This document shows positions 17,948-28,691 of a stretch of 54,439 nt of DNA, in pieces. The stretch comes from Marinobacter gelidimuriae (GTDB lineage: Bacteria; Pseudomonadota; Gammaproteobacteria; Pseudomonadales; Oleiphilaceae), in assembly GCF_000372805.1 (NCBI RefSeq), contig NZ_KB889862.1:1162-55600 (forward strand), given 5' to 3'. The notes beneath the pieces were generated by a model that was not told the DNA's origin, did not search any database, and was given only the letters and a program-made list of their open reading frames with translations. Every line of letters begins with the position of its first letter. Position 1 is the first letter of the stretch. Both the position numbers and the translations under genes were made by a program.

Positions 17948-19189
17948 CTATTCATATCTAAGCGCGTCTGCCGGGTCGATACGAGACGCACGCCAGGCCG
18001 GGTAAATAGTCGCCAGCAGACTCATGGCCAGGCCACTACCGCTGATAATCATGACGTCTTCCCACAGCAGCTGGGACGGCAAGTAACTGATAAAATACAC
18101 GTCGGCACTGAGGAACTGATGGCCCAGTGCGCCCTCCAGCCAGCTGATGAACGCGCTGACGTTGAGTGCACCCACAATACCAAGCACAGTGCCCACCAGG
18201 GTTCCGAAAACGCCGATGACCGCGCCCTGCACAATAAAGATGCGCATAATACGCGCGGGTGTCGCGCCCATGGTGCGTAAAATGGCAATGTCTGCGGTTT
18301 TGTCGGTGACCACCATGACAAGAGTGGACACAATATTGAATGCCGCCACCGCCACAATGAACATCAGCAACAGGCCAATCATGGTTTTTTCCATTCGTAT
18401 GGCCTGGAATAGATTGCCGTGGGTGCGGGTCCAGTCAGATACGTAATAGCGCCCGGTAAGCAGCTGCGCCGCTTGCTCTGCCACCCGCGGCGCGGCGAAC
18501 AGGTCGTCTACCAGCAAGCGGATACCCTGGGCTTTACCGTCTGTACGCATCAGCTTGGCGGCGTCGTCCATATGAATCAGAGTGTAACTGCCGTCTAGTT
18601 CGGCACCCACGCTGAACACGCCCTTTACAGTAAAGCGCTTCAGTCGCGGCAATACGCCAGCCGGCGTTACCGACGCTTCAGGCAGTACCACGGTTATTTT
18701 GTCACCCAGCTGCAGGCGCAGGCTGGACGCCAAAAAACGCCCTATAATGATGCCGAATTCGCCAGACTTCAGATCGTCCAGGCTGCCCTGCTCCATGTGA
18801 TCTTCAATAATCGATACGGTTCGCTCCTGATCTGGCAAAATGCCGTTTAACAGCACGCCGCGCACCTCTCCGCCGCCGGTGACCATAGCCTGGCCCTGAA
18901 TAAACGGCGCCGCCGCCAACACTCGCGGGTGTTTCTCAACGGCTGCGTCTATCGCTTCCCAATTTTCAAGCGGGCCGGCGCCCTCGATAATAGCGTGGGG
19001 CACCATACCCAGAATTCGCAACTTCAGCTCGCGATCAAAGCCGTTCATGACTGACAGCACGATAATCAGCACCGCAACGCCCAGCATCAAGCCGATCATA
19101 GAGGTGAGTGAAATAAACGAAATAAAGTGATTGCGGCGTTTGGCAGCGGTATAGCGCAAGCCGATATAAAATGATAAAGGTTTAAACAT
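17948..19189 (-). CDS. lolC: Lipoprotein-releasing ABC transporter permease (LolC/LolE type)
   Basis: A 413-residue permease with one N-terminal helix (about 25-50), a large periplasmic domain (about 55-270) and three C-terminal helices (about 270-405). It contains the family motif ISFISLTSMIGLMLGVAVL (about 23-41). It works with LolD to release lipoproteins to LolA. It is the only Lol permease here, so it may act as a homodimer, as proposed for LolF-type systems, or its partner may be encoded elsewhere. LolC, LolE and LolF cannot be told apart by eye. Confidence 0.9.
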   Translation of the reverse strand: MFKPLSFYIGLRYTAAKRRNHFISFISLTSMIGLMLGVAVLIIVLSVMNGFDRELKLRILGMVPHAIIEGAGPLENWEAIDAAVEKHPRVLAAAPFIQGQAMVTGGGEVRGVLLNGILPDQERTVSIIEDHMEQGSLDDLKSGEFGIIIGRFLASSLRLQLGDKITVVLPEASVTPAGVLPRLKRFTVKGVFSVGAELDGSYTLIHMDDAAKLMRTDGKAQGIRLLVDDLFAAPRVAEQAAQLLTGRYYVSDWTRTHGNLFQAIRMEKTMIGLLLMFIVAVAAFNIVSTLVMVVTDKTADIAILRTMGATPARIMRIFIVQGAVIGVFGTLVGTVLGIVGALNVSAFISWLEGALGHQFLSADVYFISYLPSQLLWEDVMIISGSGLAMSLLATIYPAWRASRIDPADALRYE

Positions 19190-19308
19190 AAAGCCTTGCC
19201 TGCTGCTGGCTGCGACTAATTCGTGATTGATTGAACCCGGTCGTGTTAATGCCGCGCCGGGAACTGCTAAACTTCACCCTACAAACGAACATCCGTATCG
19301 GAGTCCTA

Positions 19309-19935
19309 ATGACCCAGCGCAACGATGACAGCGCCAATGCGAAGAAACAATGCGAACGGCGGGATTACTTTAGAATAAACGACCGTATTGGGTTGGAGGT
19401 GCACAAACTGCCCACCAGTACCCAAGACGATTTCAGTGCCTTCGAAAATACCCCGTTCACCAGCTTACAGGCCGAATTCAGACGCCTTGACCAAGACATC
19501 AAAACCCAACTTTCAGGTTTAAGCGAGCGCGATCGGGCGCTGCAAAGCCTGTAAAAAGTTTTCAACTCCAAGCTGGATATTCTGGCGCGCATTATGGCCT
19601 TTGAGCAAAATCCGTTGCAACCGGAGCATTGGCACCAAGCCACGCTCAGCGAGGGTGGCGTTGCCTTTGTTAGCAACGATGACAGCTTGCAGCTGGGTGA
19701 CCATATTGCCATACGCCTTACTCTGCCGCCGGCACTGTTTCAGCCCCGGGCCGTTGGCGAAGTAGTCGGCGTTAACACCGAAGACCGCGGCGGCACACGG
19801 ATTCACACCCGCTTTGTGCGTTTGGAAGACAGTGATCGCCAACAGCTGGCGCGCCATATCATGCGCTGGCAAATTCGCCAGCGCCAGCAACCGAATACCG
19901 GAACCGCCGAGGCGAATGACCAAAGCGCAGACTAA
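19309..19935 (+). pseudogene. PilZ-domain protein with an in-frame stop codon
   Basis: One frame of about 209 codons is interrupted by a single TAA at 19552-19554. The first part begins after GGAGT and has the PilZ signature RRDYFR (about 20-25) plus a charged helical stretch. The second part resumes without a frame change (KVFNSKLDILARIMAFEQN) and contains the second, degenerate PilZ motif ATLSEGGVAF and a beta-rich end. PilZ proteins bind cyclic di-GMP, but this one lacks the usual acidic residue of the second motif even without the stop. A point mutation (for example Tyr or Gln to stop) or a sequencing error would explain the break. It sits beside lolC, as in Pseudomonas. Confidence 0.8.
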
Positions 19936-19975
19936 ATGACGTTTTATCCATTTCTCCTGCGGAGTCACCCTAACT

Positions 19976-20290
19976 ATGAAGACCCATCGCTTTTGGCGCC
20001 CATTGCTGCGAGCCGGCCTGTTATCCGCCGCTCTGGCGACGACCTTATCGGTGATGCCTGCCAGCACTCAGGAACTGGTTATTCCGCTCGGCCAACAAGG
20101 CGACCGCGATGCCATATCACTGCCACAGACCGGTATGAAAGCCGAGCGCGTGCGCGAGCGCTGGGGCGCACCCGAGTCTACCCGCGGCCCGGTAGGCCAG
20201 CCGCCCATCAGCCAGTGGCACTACCCGGCTTTTGTGGTGTATTTCGAGAGCGAACGGGTTATTCGCGCGGTTATAAAGCACGCGCCCTGA
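19976..20290 (+). CDS. Small exported protein of unknown function
   Basis: A 104-residue protein with a clear signal peptide: basic start MKTHRFWRPLLRAG, a hydrophobic core, then ASTQELVIPLG with probable cleavage near residue 31. The mature part contains VRERWGAPESTRGPVGQPPISQW and HYPAFVVYFE, which resembles the outer-membrane SmpA/BamE-like fold of small proteins with a G-x-P turn. That fold is only a suggestion. Relatives next to PilZ genes in pseudomonads are sometimes named phosphodiesterases, but I see no catalytic motif to support it. Its position 41 bp after the PilZ gene suggests joint transcription. Confidence 0.78.
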   Translation: MKTHRFWRPLLRAGLLSAALATTLSVMPASTQELVIPLGQQGDRDAISLPQTGMKAERVRERWGAPESTRGPVGQPPISQWHYPAFVVYFESERVIRAVIKHAP

Positions 20291-20392
20291 CACAGACACA
20301 GAAAAGACCGCAAAGTTTTGCCAGTAGATCCTGACGTGCCGGCGCCTGTCCGTTAGAATGGTTTTTTTCAATAGGGAAAAGGTACTGGCCCA

Positions 20393-21445
20393 GTGAAATC
20401 GAAGCCGTTATTGCCCGCAGAGTGGGCGCCGCAGAGTGCGGTGATGCTGACCTGGCCCCATCAGAACACAGCCTGGGCCCGCCATCTGGCACAGACAGAG
20501 CCGGTGTTTATGGCGATTGCGCGCGCGGTTTTGCGCTTCGAATCCGTATTGATCAGCTGCGAAGACCCAGAGCAGGCGCAGCGACTGCAGGAACAACTAA
20601 ACCAGTATGCAGAAACCGCTGGCGTGGCATTCCGCGCGCTGGTTCTGGTTGCGCCGTCAGACGACAGCTGGGCGCGCGACCACGGTCCTTTAACGGTGTT
20701 CACTCACCAAGGCTCGAGGCTGATTGATTTCGGTTTTAACGCCTGGGGCAATAAGTTTCCGTGGGACAAAGACAACGCCCTGAACAACAGGCTGCTCACG
20801 GCCGGTGCGTTTGACGGCAGCACCCTGAAAAGCGTCGAATTCATCCTGGAAGGCGGCGCCATCGACACCGACGGCGAAGGCACTCTGCTGACCACCAGCG
20901 AATGCCTGCTAAGCCCCAGCCGCAACCCCGATTACAGTCGCAGCGCCATGGAGACACTTTTTGGCCAGTTATTGGGCATTCGCCGGGTGCTCTGGCTTAA
21001 TCACGGTTACCTGGCTGGCGACGATACCGACAGCCATATAGATACTCTGGCGCGGTTTTGCGCACTCGACCACATCTGTTATGTCGCCTGCCCTGATGAA
21101 AGCGACGAGCATTATGGCGCTCTTAGCGCCATGGCCGAAGGCCTGCGCGAATTTCGCCAAGCCAGTGGTGAGCCTTATCGTCTGACGCCCCTGCCCTGGC
21201 CAGACGCTATCCTTGATGAAAAAGGCCAGCGCCTGCCGGCCACTTACGCCAACTTTCTGATCATCAACGGCGCGGTATTACTGCCGGTATACGATGTACC
21301 CCAAGATGCCGCAGCGATCGCCACACTGCAGAATCTGTTCCCAGACCGCGAAATCATCGCCATACCCTGTCGCCCGCTGCTTCAGCAAGGTGGCAGCCTG
21401 CACTGCGTGACAATGCAATTGCCTGCGGGCGTAATGACCAAATAG
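20393..21445 (+). CDS. aguA: Agmatine deiminase family protein
   Basis: It hydrolyses agmatine to N-carbamoylputrescine and ammonia on the way to putrescine. The 350-residue protein belongs to the PAD/guanidino-modifying fold. Visible family elements are SWARDHGP (about 84-91), the EGGAID segment (about 153-158), LNHGYLAGDDTDSHID (about 202-217) with catalytic His and Asp, and GGSLHCVTMQ near the C-terminus (about 333-342) with the catalytic cysteine. The start is GTG at 20393, with AAAAGG about nine bases before it. No N-carbamoylputrescine amidase gene (aguB) is next to it, so the partner must lie elsewhere if the pathway is present. Confidence 0.88.
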   Translation: MKSKPLLPAEWAPQSAVMLTWPHQNTAWARHLAQTEPVFMAIARAVLRFESVLISCEDPEQAQRLQEQLNQYAETAGVAFRALVLVAPSDDSWARDHGPLTVFTHQGSRLIDFGFNAWGNKFPWDKDNALNNRLLTAGAFDGSTLKSVEFILEGGAIDTDGEGTLLTTSECLLSPSRNPDYSRSAMETLFGQLLGIRRVLWLNHGYLAGDDTDSHIDTLARFCALDHICYVACPDESDEHYGALSAMAEGLREFRQASGEPYRLTPLPWPDAILDEKGQRLPATYANFLIINGAVLLPVYDVPQDAAAIATLQNLFPDREIIAIPCRPLLQQGGSLHCVTMQLPAGVMTK

Positions 21446-21526
21446 CGCCGCACCTGTTCTTTCCTGAGCGGCCGGCGTATTGCCTTCTACGCAGACATTT
21501 CAAATGGGCAGGAGATTGATCAGAAT

Positions 21527-22441
21527 ATGAACAAAGCGATAAATCAGATCGTCCACGAACTCAATGGCATTCTGCTGGGCAAAGACCGGCAGGTGCGCCT
21601 GGCGCTTTGCAGCCTGTTCGCAGGCGGCCATTTGCTGATTGAAGACATTCCTGGCATGGGTAAAACCACGCTTGCCCACGCTCTGGCACACATAATGGGC
21701 CTGCGCTATCAACGCATTCAATTTACCAACGATTTGTTGCCGGCGGACGTGCTGGGCTATTCGATTTACGACAAGGCTGCCAGCAGCCTTGTTTTTCATC
21801 CGGGGCCGATTTTTGCCCAGTTGATTCTGGCCGACGAAATAAACCGCGCATCGCCGCGTACCCAGAGCGCTCTGCTGGAGGCAATGGAAGAACGGCAGGT
21901 GTCGATTGAGGGCGAAACCCGGCCCCTTCCCCAACCGTTTTTTGTGATTGCCACCCAAAACCCCATCGAGCAAAGTGGCACGTTTGCGCTGCCAGAAAGC
22001 CAGCTCGACCGGTTTCTGATGCGCCTGCACCTGGGCTACCCTGATCCCCAGGCAGAACGTCAATTACTGGAAGGCGAAGACCGCCGCAGCCTGACCCAGC
22101 GCCTGCCCACCCTGTTAGCTGAAGAGCAATTAGCGCGCATTCAACAAACGGTGCTGCGGGTGAGCACCAGCCCCGCGCTACTGGACTACGTGCAGCGCTT
22201 GCTGGAAGCCAGCCGTAACATTCCGGGCCTGCTTTACGGCCTGTCGCCGCGCGCCGGTTTGGGCCTGCTGCGCGCAGCGAAAGCCTGGGCGCTGATGCAG
22301 GGCCGTGATCACGTGTTACCAGACGACGTACAGGCGGTGTTTGCGGCGGTGGCAGAGCATCGTCTGGAACAGGGCGAAAGCGGCAAAAGCCGGGAGCGGG
22401 TGCAACGCTTACTGGCCGGTGTATCGGTGCTTGGCGGCTGA
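21527..22441 (+). CDS. MoxR-family AAA+ ATPase
   Basis: A 304-residue AAA+ ATPase with Walker A GMGKTTLAHAL (about 44-54), Walker B LADEINRASPRTQSALLEAMEE (about 101-122), and sensor 1 ATQNPIE (about 145-151). The C-terminal lid includes LSPRAGLGLLRAAKAWA. MoxR ATPases act as chaperones that mature enzyme complexes or respond to envelope stress, normally with DUF58 and VWA-domain proteins encoded just downstream. Here none follows; the next gene is trxB after about 180 bp. The gene itself is full length. Confidence 0.9.
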   Translation: MNKAINQIVHELNGILLGKDRQVRLALCSLFAGGHLLIEDIPGMGKTTLAHALAHIMGLRYQRIQFTNDLLPADVLGYSIYDKAASSLVFHPGPIFAQLILADEINRASPRTQSALLEAMEERQVSIEGETRPLPQPFFVIATQNPIEQSGTFALPESQLDRFLMRLHLGYPDPQAERQLLEGEDRRSLTQRLPTLLAEEQLARIQQTVLRVSTSPALLDYVQRLLEASRNIPGLLYGLSPRAGLGLLRAAKAWALMQGRDHVLPDDVQAVFAAVAEHRLEQGESGKSRERVQRLLAGVSVLGG

Positions 22442-22471
22442 ATCTATTGGGCGCCTGGCGGCTGAACCCAT
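22432..22471 (+). repeat. Tandem repeat over the moxR stop codon
   Basis: The 16-bp unit TGGCGGCTGAAYCYAT occurs at 22432-22447 and 22456-22471 (period 24 bp). The first copy contains the moxR TGA stop. No function is apparent; it may be a replication-slippage scar. The stretch 22442-22654 otherwise holds an AT-rich part near 22550-22590 and no gene. Confidence 0.55.
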
Positions 22472-22609
22472 AGAGCAGGCATATCGGCAGAATTGGCCAA
22501 AACAACTGGCAAGCACACCGGCTATTCATGATAGCCTTTGTATCTTCCTACTGAACTTTCTAAGCTTTCTAAACATTTTAAACTTTTAAATTTCGTGCCG
22601 CTGCCATAA

Positions 22610-23608
<999 letters not shown>

Positions 23609-23646
23609 GCTAAACCAACAAATCTGAGCTGAACAGCGAACACACT

Positions 23647-24363
23647 ATGACGTCTTTGCCCTGGTTGCCTGAACATGCGCTGTGGTTCCCCTCGCCCGAG
23701 AGCGCGCTGGTGGACCCCGACGGCCTGCTGGCTGTCGGCGGCGATCTGAGCAGCAAGCGCCTGGTACTGGCCTATGAAAACGGTATTTTTCCCTGGTACA
23801 GCGACGACCAGCCCATACTCTGGTGGTCACCCGATCCGCGCTGCGTCATTTTTCCGGAAAATATCCACATTTCCCGCAGCCTGCGCCGCAGCCTCAACAA
23901 AGACTATTTCTCGGTAACCGCAGACCGGGCCTTCAGCCGGATTATGCGCCTGTGTGGATCTACCCGTGCCGAGGGAACCTGGATTACCGAAAACATGCTT
24001 CAGGCCTACAACAAGCTGCATAGGGAGGGCATTGCCCACTCTATTGAAGTCTGGAACCCGCACGGCGAATTGGCGGGAGGCATGTACGGCATAGCGCTGG
24101 GCAGCTGTTTTTTTGGCGAGTCTATGTTCTCGCTGGAAACCAACGCGTCCAAGGCATTAATGGTGCACCTTGCCAACCAGCTGCGGCAGTGGGGATACCG
24201 GATTATTGACTGCCAGGTAGCCAGCGATCACCTGTTGAGCATGGGCGCACAAACACTACCGCGAACGGAGTTTCTGGCCCTGCTTGGCCGCTATACAAAA
24301 CAACCACCGGCGGTGGAAGATTGGCAGTTTCAATGGCGCTGGCCGGGCCCGGAGGGTGAATGA
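23647..24363 (+). CDS. aat: Leucyl/phenylalanyl-tRNA-protein transferase
   Basis: It attaches Leu or Phe from tRNA to proteins with N-terminal Arg or Lys, making them ClpS/ClpAP substrates (N-degron pathway). The 238-residue protein shows the family motifs FPSPESALVDPDGLLAVGGDL (near 14), GIFPWYSDDQPILWWSPDPR (near 46) and GSCFFGESMFS (about 151-161). Its stop overlaps the start of the next gene by 4 bp. ClpA and ClpS are encoded within 4 kb. Confidence 0.95.
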   Translation: MTSLPWLPEHALWFPSPESALVDPDGLLAVGGDLSSKRLVLAYENGIFPWYSDDQPILWWSPDPRCVIFPENIHISRSLRRSLNKDYFSVTADRAFSRIMRLCGSTRAEGTWITENMLQAYNKLHREGIAHSIEVWNPHGELAGGMYGIALGSCFFGESMFSLETNASKALMVHLANQLRQWGYRIIDCQVASDHLLSMGAQTLPRTEFLALLGRYTKQPPAVEDWQFQWRWPGPEGE

Positions 24364-25073
24364 GCAATTTGAGAACACTGGTGTTCTTTGCAACGCCCGC
24401 TTACGACTGCAGCTATCTGCCAGATCGCCAGTCCACCACCATGTTTGTAGATCCTAAAGCAGAGGTTAACCGCACACTTTACAGCCAGCTGACAGCTCTT
24501 GGCTTTCGCCGCAGCGGCTCGCATTATTATCGCCCTCACTGTGAAAACTGCCAGGCCTGCATTCCGGTCAGGGTACCCGTCGCAGAGTTTAGTCCCGACC
24601 GTAACCAACGCCGGGTGTGGAATAAGAATGCTGATCTGGCCTGCGCGCTGGTGCCGGCAGCCTATTCGGAACAATGGTACCGGCTTTACGCCCGCTACAT
24701 TGAACTGCGCCACAAAGACGGCGACATGTACCCACCATCACGAGAGCAGTTCATGGCGCTTCTAGTGGAAGGCCAGACCGACTCCTGGTTTCTGGAGATG
24801 ACCCTGCACGGAGAGCTTGTCGGATTGGCGGCGGTTGACCGCCTAGACGACGGCCTGTCGGCCATCTATACCGTGTTCGAACCAGACCTGGATCATCGCA
24901 GCCTGGGCACCTTCGCGGTACTCTGGCAAATTGAAGAGGCCCGGCGCCAGCAGCTCAGCCATGTGTATCTGGGGTACTGGATTCTGGAATGTCGCAAAAT
25001 GAACTACAAAAGCCGCTTTAAACCCATCGAGCAGTTCACGGATAACCGCTGGCAAGCACTCGATAGCAACTGA
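24360..25073 (+). CDS. bpt: Arginyl/leucyl-tRNA-protein transferase (Bpt/Ate1 type)
   Basis: It transfers leucine (Bpt in proteobacteria) to proteins with N-terminal Asp or Glu, complementing Aat in the N-degron pathway. The 237-residue protein has the N-terminal YDCSYLPDRQSTTMF (about 15-29), the cysteine motif CENCQACIPVRV (about 61-72), and C-terminal LGYWILECRKMNYKSRFKP (about 204-222). The ATGA overlap with aat indicates translational coupling. Annotated sometimes as arginyltransferase; leucine specificity is inferred from proteobacterial relatives. Confidence 0.92.
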   Translation: MSNLRTLVFFATPAYDCSYLPDRQSTTMFVDPKAEVNRTLYSQLTALGFRRSGSHYYRPHCENCQACIPVRVPVAEFSPDRNQRRVWNKNADLACALVPAAYSEQWYRLYARYIELRHKDGDMYPPSREQFMALLVEGQTDSWFLEMTLHGELVGLAAVDRLDDGLSAIYTVFEPDLDHRSLGTFAVLWQIEEARRQQLSHVYLGYWILECRKMNYKSRFKPIEQFTDNRWQALDSN

Positions 25074-25154
25074 CTTTTGCTAAACGGCTCAAAATCAGGC
25101 AGTATTATGCAATTTAAAATTACGGAAAGTATTCCAAAACGAGGTTTTTACTGA

Positions 25155-25373
25155 ATGGCGAAGACAGATGTCATTGAAATGGAAGGCGTTATTATTGATA
25201 CGCTACCAAACACCATGTTCCGTGTAGAGCTGAGCAACGGACACGTTGTGACCGCACACATCTCCGGAAAGATGCGCAAGAACTACATCCGCATCCTGAC
25301 CGGCGATAAAGTCAAAGTGGAACTGACGCCATACGATCTAAGCAAGGGCCGCATCGTTTACCGCGCCCGTTAA
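25155..25373 (+). CDS. infA: Translation initiation factor IF-1
   Basis: A 72-residue S1/OB-fold protein that binds the ribosomal A site during initiation. The sequence carries the invariant family features: [17 protein letters not shown] (about 10-26), [19 protein letters not shown] (about 29-47), [18 protein letters not shown], and end at YRAR. TATTAT near 25103 is a candidate -10 box, so it can be transcribed apart from bpt. It ends at a strong terminator shared with the convergent clpA. Confidence 0.98.
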   Translation: MAKTDVIEMEGVIIDTLPNTMFRVELSNGHVVTAHISGKMRKNYIRILTGDKVKVELTPYDLSKGRIVYRAR

Positions 25374-25395
25374 TTTTTCGAGCACGTATTCATAG

Positions 25396-25426
25396 AAAAG
25401 CCCGCAATTGCGGGCTTTTCTTTTTT
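25396..25426. terminator. Bidirectional terminator between infA and clpA
   Basis: The stem AAAAGCCCGC (25396-25405) / GCGGGCTTTT (25410-25419) has an AATT loop, followed by TCTTTTTT on the plus strand and with an A-rich 5' side. Confidence 0.9.
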
Positions 25427-25449
25427 CCGGACTAAAACTCAAGCGATGG

Positions 25450-27717
25450 TCACACCGCTTCTGCGGGTTCCGACTCGTATTCGAACACCAGTTCGTCGTT
25501 TTCGAGGCGCACAAACACTTCACCACCCTTCTCGGCCAATCGACCAAACAGGATCTGCTCAGCCAGCGGCCGCTTGATCTTGTCCTGAATCAACCGTGAC
25601 ATCGGCCTTGCACCCATGGCCACGTCGTAGCCTTTGTCTGCTAACCACAGCTTCGAAGGCTCGTCTACGTGCAATACCACGTGCTTGTCGTCCAGCTGCG
25701 CCTGCAGTTCGGTGAGGAACTTATCCACCACGTGAGTGATGGTCTGGCGCTGCAGATCCGCGAACTGAATGATGCCATCCAAACGGTTGCGGAATTCCGG
25801 CGTGAAGGTCTTGCTGATGATTTCCATGCCATCGCTGCGGTGGTTTTGCTCACTGAAGCCCATGGAACGACGGGCCATGCTTTCGGCACCGGCGTTCGTC
25901 GTCATCACCAGGATTACATGGCGGAAGTCGGCTTTACGACCGTTGTTGTCCGTCAGCGTGCCATGGTCCATTACCTGCAGCAGCAGGTTAAACACCTCTG
26001 GGTGAGCCTTCTCAATTTCATCCAGCAGTAGTACGCAGTGCGGATGCTTGTTCACCGATTCGGTTAGCAGACCACCTTGATCAAAACCGACATAGCCCGG
26101 CGGTGCACCAATCAGGCGCGACACAGTATGACTCTCCATATACTCAGACATATCAAAGCGCAACAGCTCGATACCCAACACCTTGGCCAACTGCTTGGTA
26201 ACTTCGGTTTTACCCACACCGGTGGGGCCGGCAAACAGGAACGCACCTTCCGGTTTTTCCGGTGATTTCAGCCCGGCGCGCGCCAGCTTAATGGCCGTAG
26301 ACAGGGATGCGATGGCCGGGTCTTGCCCGAACACCACCATTTTAAGATCCCGCTCCATCGTCCGCAGCACGTCTTTGTCACTGGTGGACACGCTCTTGGG
26401 TGGAATACGGGCAATATTGGCCACGACTTTCTCAATTTCTGCGACATCAATCACTTTCTTGCGTTTGTCTTCACTCATCAAGCGCTGATGGGCACCCGCT
26501 TCGTCGATCACGTCTATGGCCTTGTCAGGCAGGTGCCTGTCATTGATGTAGCGTTCAGACAGCTCAGCAGCCACCCGCAGGGCCTGATCGGTGTAGGTTA
26601 AATCGTGATGTTTCTCAAAATTCGGTTTCAGACCTTTCAGGATCAGATACGTGTCTTCGACGCTGGGTTCGTTGACATCAATTTTCTGGAATCTGCGAGC
26701 CAGGGCAGCATCCTTCTCGAATATACCGCGAAATTCTTGATACGTGGTCGAACCAATGCAACGCAGCTCACCCGAGCCTAGCATGGGCTTGAGCAGATTC
26801 GACGCATCCATTACACCACCCGACGCCGAACCGGCGCCAATAATGGTGTGAATTTCATCGATAAACAAAATAGCGTGTTCCTGCTTTTTCAGATCCGACA
26901 GCAGGCCTTTCAGACGCTTTTCAAAATCACCGCGGTACTTGGTACCCGCCAGCAGCGCTCCCAAATCCAGCGAGTAGACCACCGCATCGGCGATCACTTG
27001 CGGCACCTGAGCATCTACAATGCGCTTGGCCAGGCCTTCAGCGATGGCGGTTTTACCAACGCCGGCTTCGCCGACCAACAATGGATTGTTTTTGCGACGG
27101 CGCACCAGAATCTGCACCACACGCTCGACTTCGTGCTCGCGCCCGATCAGCGGATCAATACGGCCTTGGCGCGCTTGTTCATTCAGGTTGGTGGTGTAAT
27201 TGTCCAACGGTGTAGACTGCGTCGCTTCTTCGCCGCCCTCTTCCTGAGCAGCCTCGCGGCCGTCTTGATCCTCGGCACCCTGCACTCGGGAAATACCGTG
27301 AGAAACAAAATTGACCACATCAATACGCGCTACATTCTGCTTTTTCAGCAGGTAAACCGCTTGGCTTTCCTGCTCGCTAAAGATCGCCACCAGCACGTTG
27401 GCGCCGGTTACCTCTTTTTTGCCGGAAGACTGCACGTGGAAAACCGCACGCTGCAGCACGCGCTGAAAGCCCAGAGTTGGCTGGGTTTCGCGATCGCCGT
27501 CAGAATCCGGGATGAGTGGCGTTGTGGAATCAACAAATTCAAGCAGTTCCTGTTCCAGCGGGCCCAACTCTGCGCCACACGCTTTCAGAACTCCCACCGC
27601 CGAATCGTTGTCCAAAAGGGCCAACAGCAAATGCTCTACTGTCATGAATTCGTGACGCTTGTCACGGGCATTCTTGAAGGCCGAATTCAATGTAAGTTCA
27701 AGATCTTTGCTCAGCAT
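25450..27717 (-). CDS. clpA: ATP-dependent Clp protease ATP-binding subunit
   Basis: A AAA+ unfoldase that feeds substrates to ClpP. The 755-residue protein has two N-terminal Clp repeats (about 1-145), a first AAA domain with Walker [10 protein letters not shown] (about 213-221) and Walker B LFIDEIHT (about 278-285). The second AAA domain has Walker [11 protein letters not shown] (about 495-504) and [12 protein letters not shown] (about 565-576), with the GYVG pore loop. A C-terminal ClpP-binding loop region follows. clpS lies 18 bp upstream, consistent with one transcript. It ends at the infA terminator. Confidence 0.96.
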   Translation of the reverse strand: MLSKDLELTLNSAFKNARDKRHEFMTVEHLLLALLDNDSAVGVLKACGAELGPLEQELLEFVDSTTPLIPDSDGDRETQPTLGFQRVLQRAVFHVQSSGKKEVTGANVLVAIFSEQESQAVYLLKKQNVARIDVVNFVSHGISRVQGAEDQDGREAAQEEGGEEATQSTPLDNYTTNLNEQARQGRIDPLIGREHEVERVVQILVRRRKNNPLLVGEAGVGKTAIAEGLAKRIVDAQVPQVIADAVVYSLDLGALLAGTKYRGDFEKRLKGLLSDLKKQEHAILFIDEIHTIIGAGSASGGVMDASNLLKPMLGSGELRCIGSTTYQEFRGIFEKDAALARRFQKIDVNEPSVEDTYLILKGLKPNFEKHHDLTYTDQALRVAAELSERYINDRHLPDKAIDVIDEAGAHQRLMSEDKRKKVIDVAEIEKVVANIARIPPKSVSTSDKDVLRTMERDLKMVVFGQDPAIASLSTAIKLARAGLKSPEKPEGAFLFAGPTGVGKTEVTKQLAKVLGIELLRFDMSEYMESHTVSRLIGAPPGYVGFDQGGLLTESVNKHPHCVLLLDEIEKAHPEVFNLLLQVMDHGTLTDNNGRKADFRHVILVMTTNAGAESMARRSMGFSEQNHRSDGMEIISKTFTPEFRNRLDGIIQFADLQRQTITHVVDKFLTELQAQLDDKHVVLHVDEPSKLWLADKGYDVAMGARPMSRLIQDKIKRPLAEQILFGRLAEKGGEVFVRLENDELVFEYESEPAEAV

Positions 27718-27735
27718 GGGCTACTCCAACAGCTG

Positions 27736-28098
27736 TCAATCTGCACGTTCAATTTCGCACAACAGCGGGTGATCACATTCTGACGAATACTGATTCACCT
27801 GGACTGCTTTGGTTTCTGCGATATCCCGGGAATACACACCACATACGGCTTTGCCTTGCGTATGGACGAGAAGCATCACCTGTGTTGCCTTTTCTTCATT
27901 CATTCCGAAGAAAGTCGTTAACACCTCCACCACAAAATCCATAGGAGTGTAGTCGTCGTTTAAAAGAATCACCCGGAACTGCGCAGGCCGCTTCAGGGCT
28001 GGCTTTTCCGGCGCCACACTGAGCTGGTCGTGGCGACCCGGCTCACTTTCGTCTCCCTGATTCCATACTAGTTGAGAATTTTCAATCATTCGCATCAT
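27736..28098 (-). CDS. clpS: ClpAP adaptor protein
   Basis: The 120-residue N-recognin binds N-terminal Leu, Phe, Trp and Tyr and delivers proteins to ClpAP. After a disordered leader the conserved core begins at [20 protein letters not shown] (about 42-61). The substrate pocket residues are in the NDDYTPM and VVEVL segments, and [20 protein letters not shown] (about 78-97) contacts ClpA. It is encoded beside clpA and divergent from cspD, as in E. coli. Confidence 0.96.
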   Translation of the reverse strand: MMRMIENSQLVWNQGDESEPGRHDQLSVAPEKPALKRPAQFRVILLNDDYTPMDFVVEVLTTFFGMNEEKATQVMLLVHTQGKAVCGVYSRDIAETKAVQVNQYSSECDHPLLCEIERAD

Positions 28099-28351
28099 TC
28101 TTTACCGAAGTTGCCGGTGCCTTACTAATAATGTGGGTGTGGGTCACCGCTTTTTCAAGCGGGCCTTCTTTTATATACGTACGCACATGATACCGGTTCC
28201 GGACTGCCTTCAACCACTCAAAACCTCTACGGCGAGCAGTTGACTGCAACTCCGTATTGAACCAAAGTTCATAGCAATGTAAAAAAATGTTGCCCAGTTC
28301 CAGAATTCAACAACAATAATCACTGACAGCACAGGTACAGGGGAGTTCAAC

Positions 28352-28585
28352 ATGCCCAGCGGCAAAGTGAAATGGTTCAACAACGCCAAAGGTTACGGTT
28401 TTATCATTGAAGACGGCTGCAATGACGACCTGTTCGCTCATTTTTCGGCCATTCAAATGGATGGCTATAAAACTCTGAAAGCCGGACAGGCGGTCAGTTT
28501 CGAGAAAAAACCGGTAGATGACGGTGTTCACGCCGTCAACATCATGCCGCTGCTGCAAACAAATCACAGTGCCCCGTCTGGCTGA
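28352..28585 (+). CDS. cspD: Cold-shock-like protein CspD
   Basis: A 77-residue cold-shock domain protein with RNP1 KGYGFI (about 13-18) and RNP2 LFAHF (about 28-32). In E. coli CspD is induced at slow growth and inhibits replication by binding single-stranded DNA. The clpS-cspD divergent arrangement is the same here, which supports the name. GGGGAG precedes the ATG. The about 250-bp space to clpS must hold both promoters, but I cannot pick them out reliably. Confidence 0.9.
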   Translation: MPSGKVKWFNNAKGYGFIIEDGCNDDLFAHFSAIQMDGYKTLKAGQAVSFEKKPVDDGVHAVNIMPLLQTNHSAPSG

Positions 28586-28691
28586 ACGATAAATCTGCCG
28601 AATTTCTGTGCATCCACGGGTATTGACGGTTGCGAAATCCTGTATCTGGGGTAGTCTCTGCGTCTAGCCCTACTAGCAACACAGACTACCT

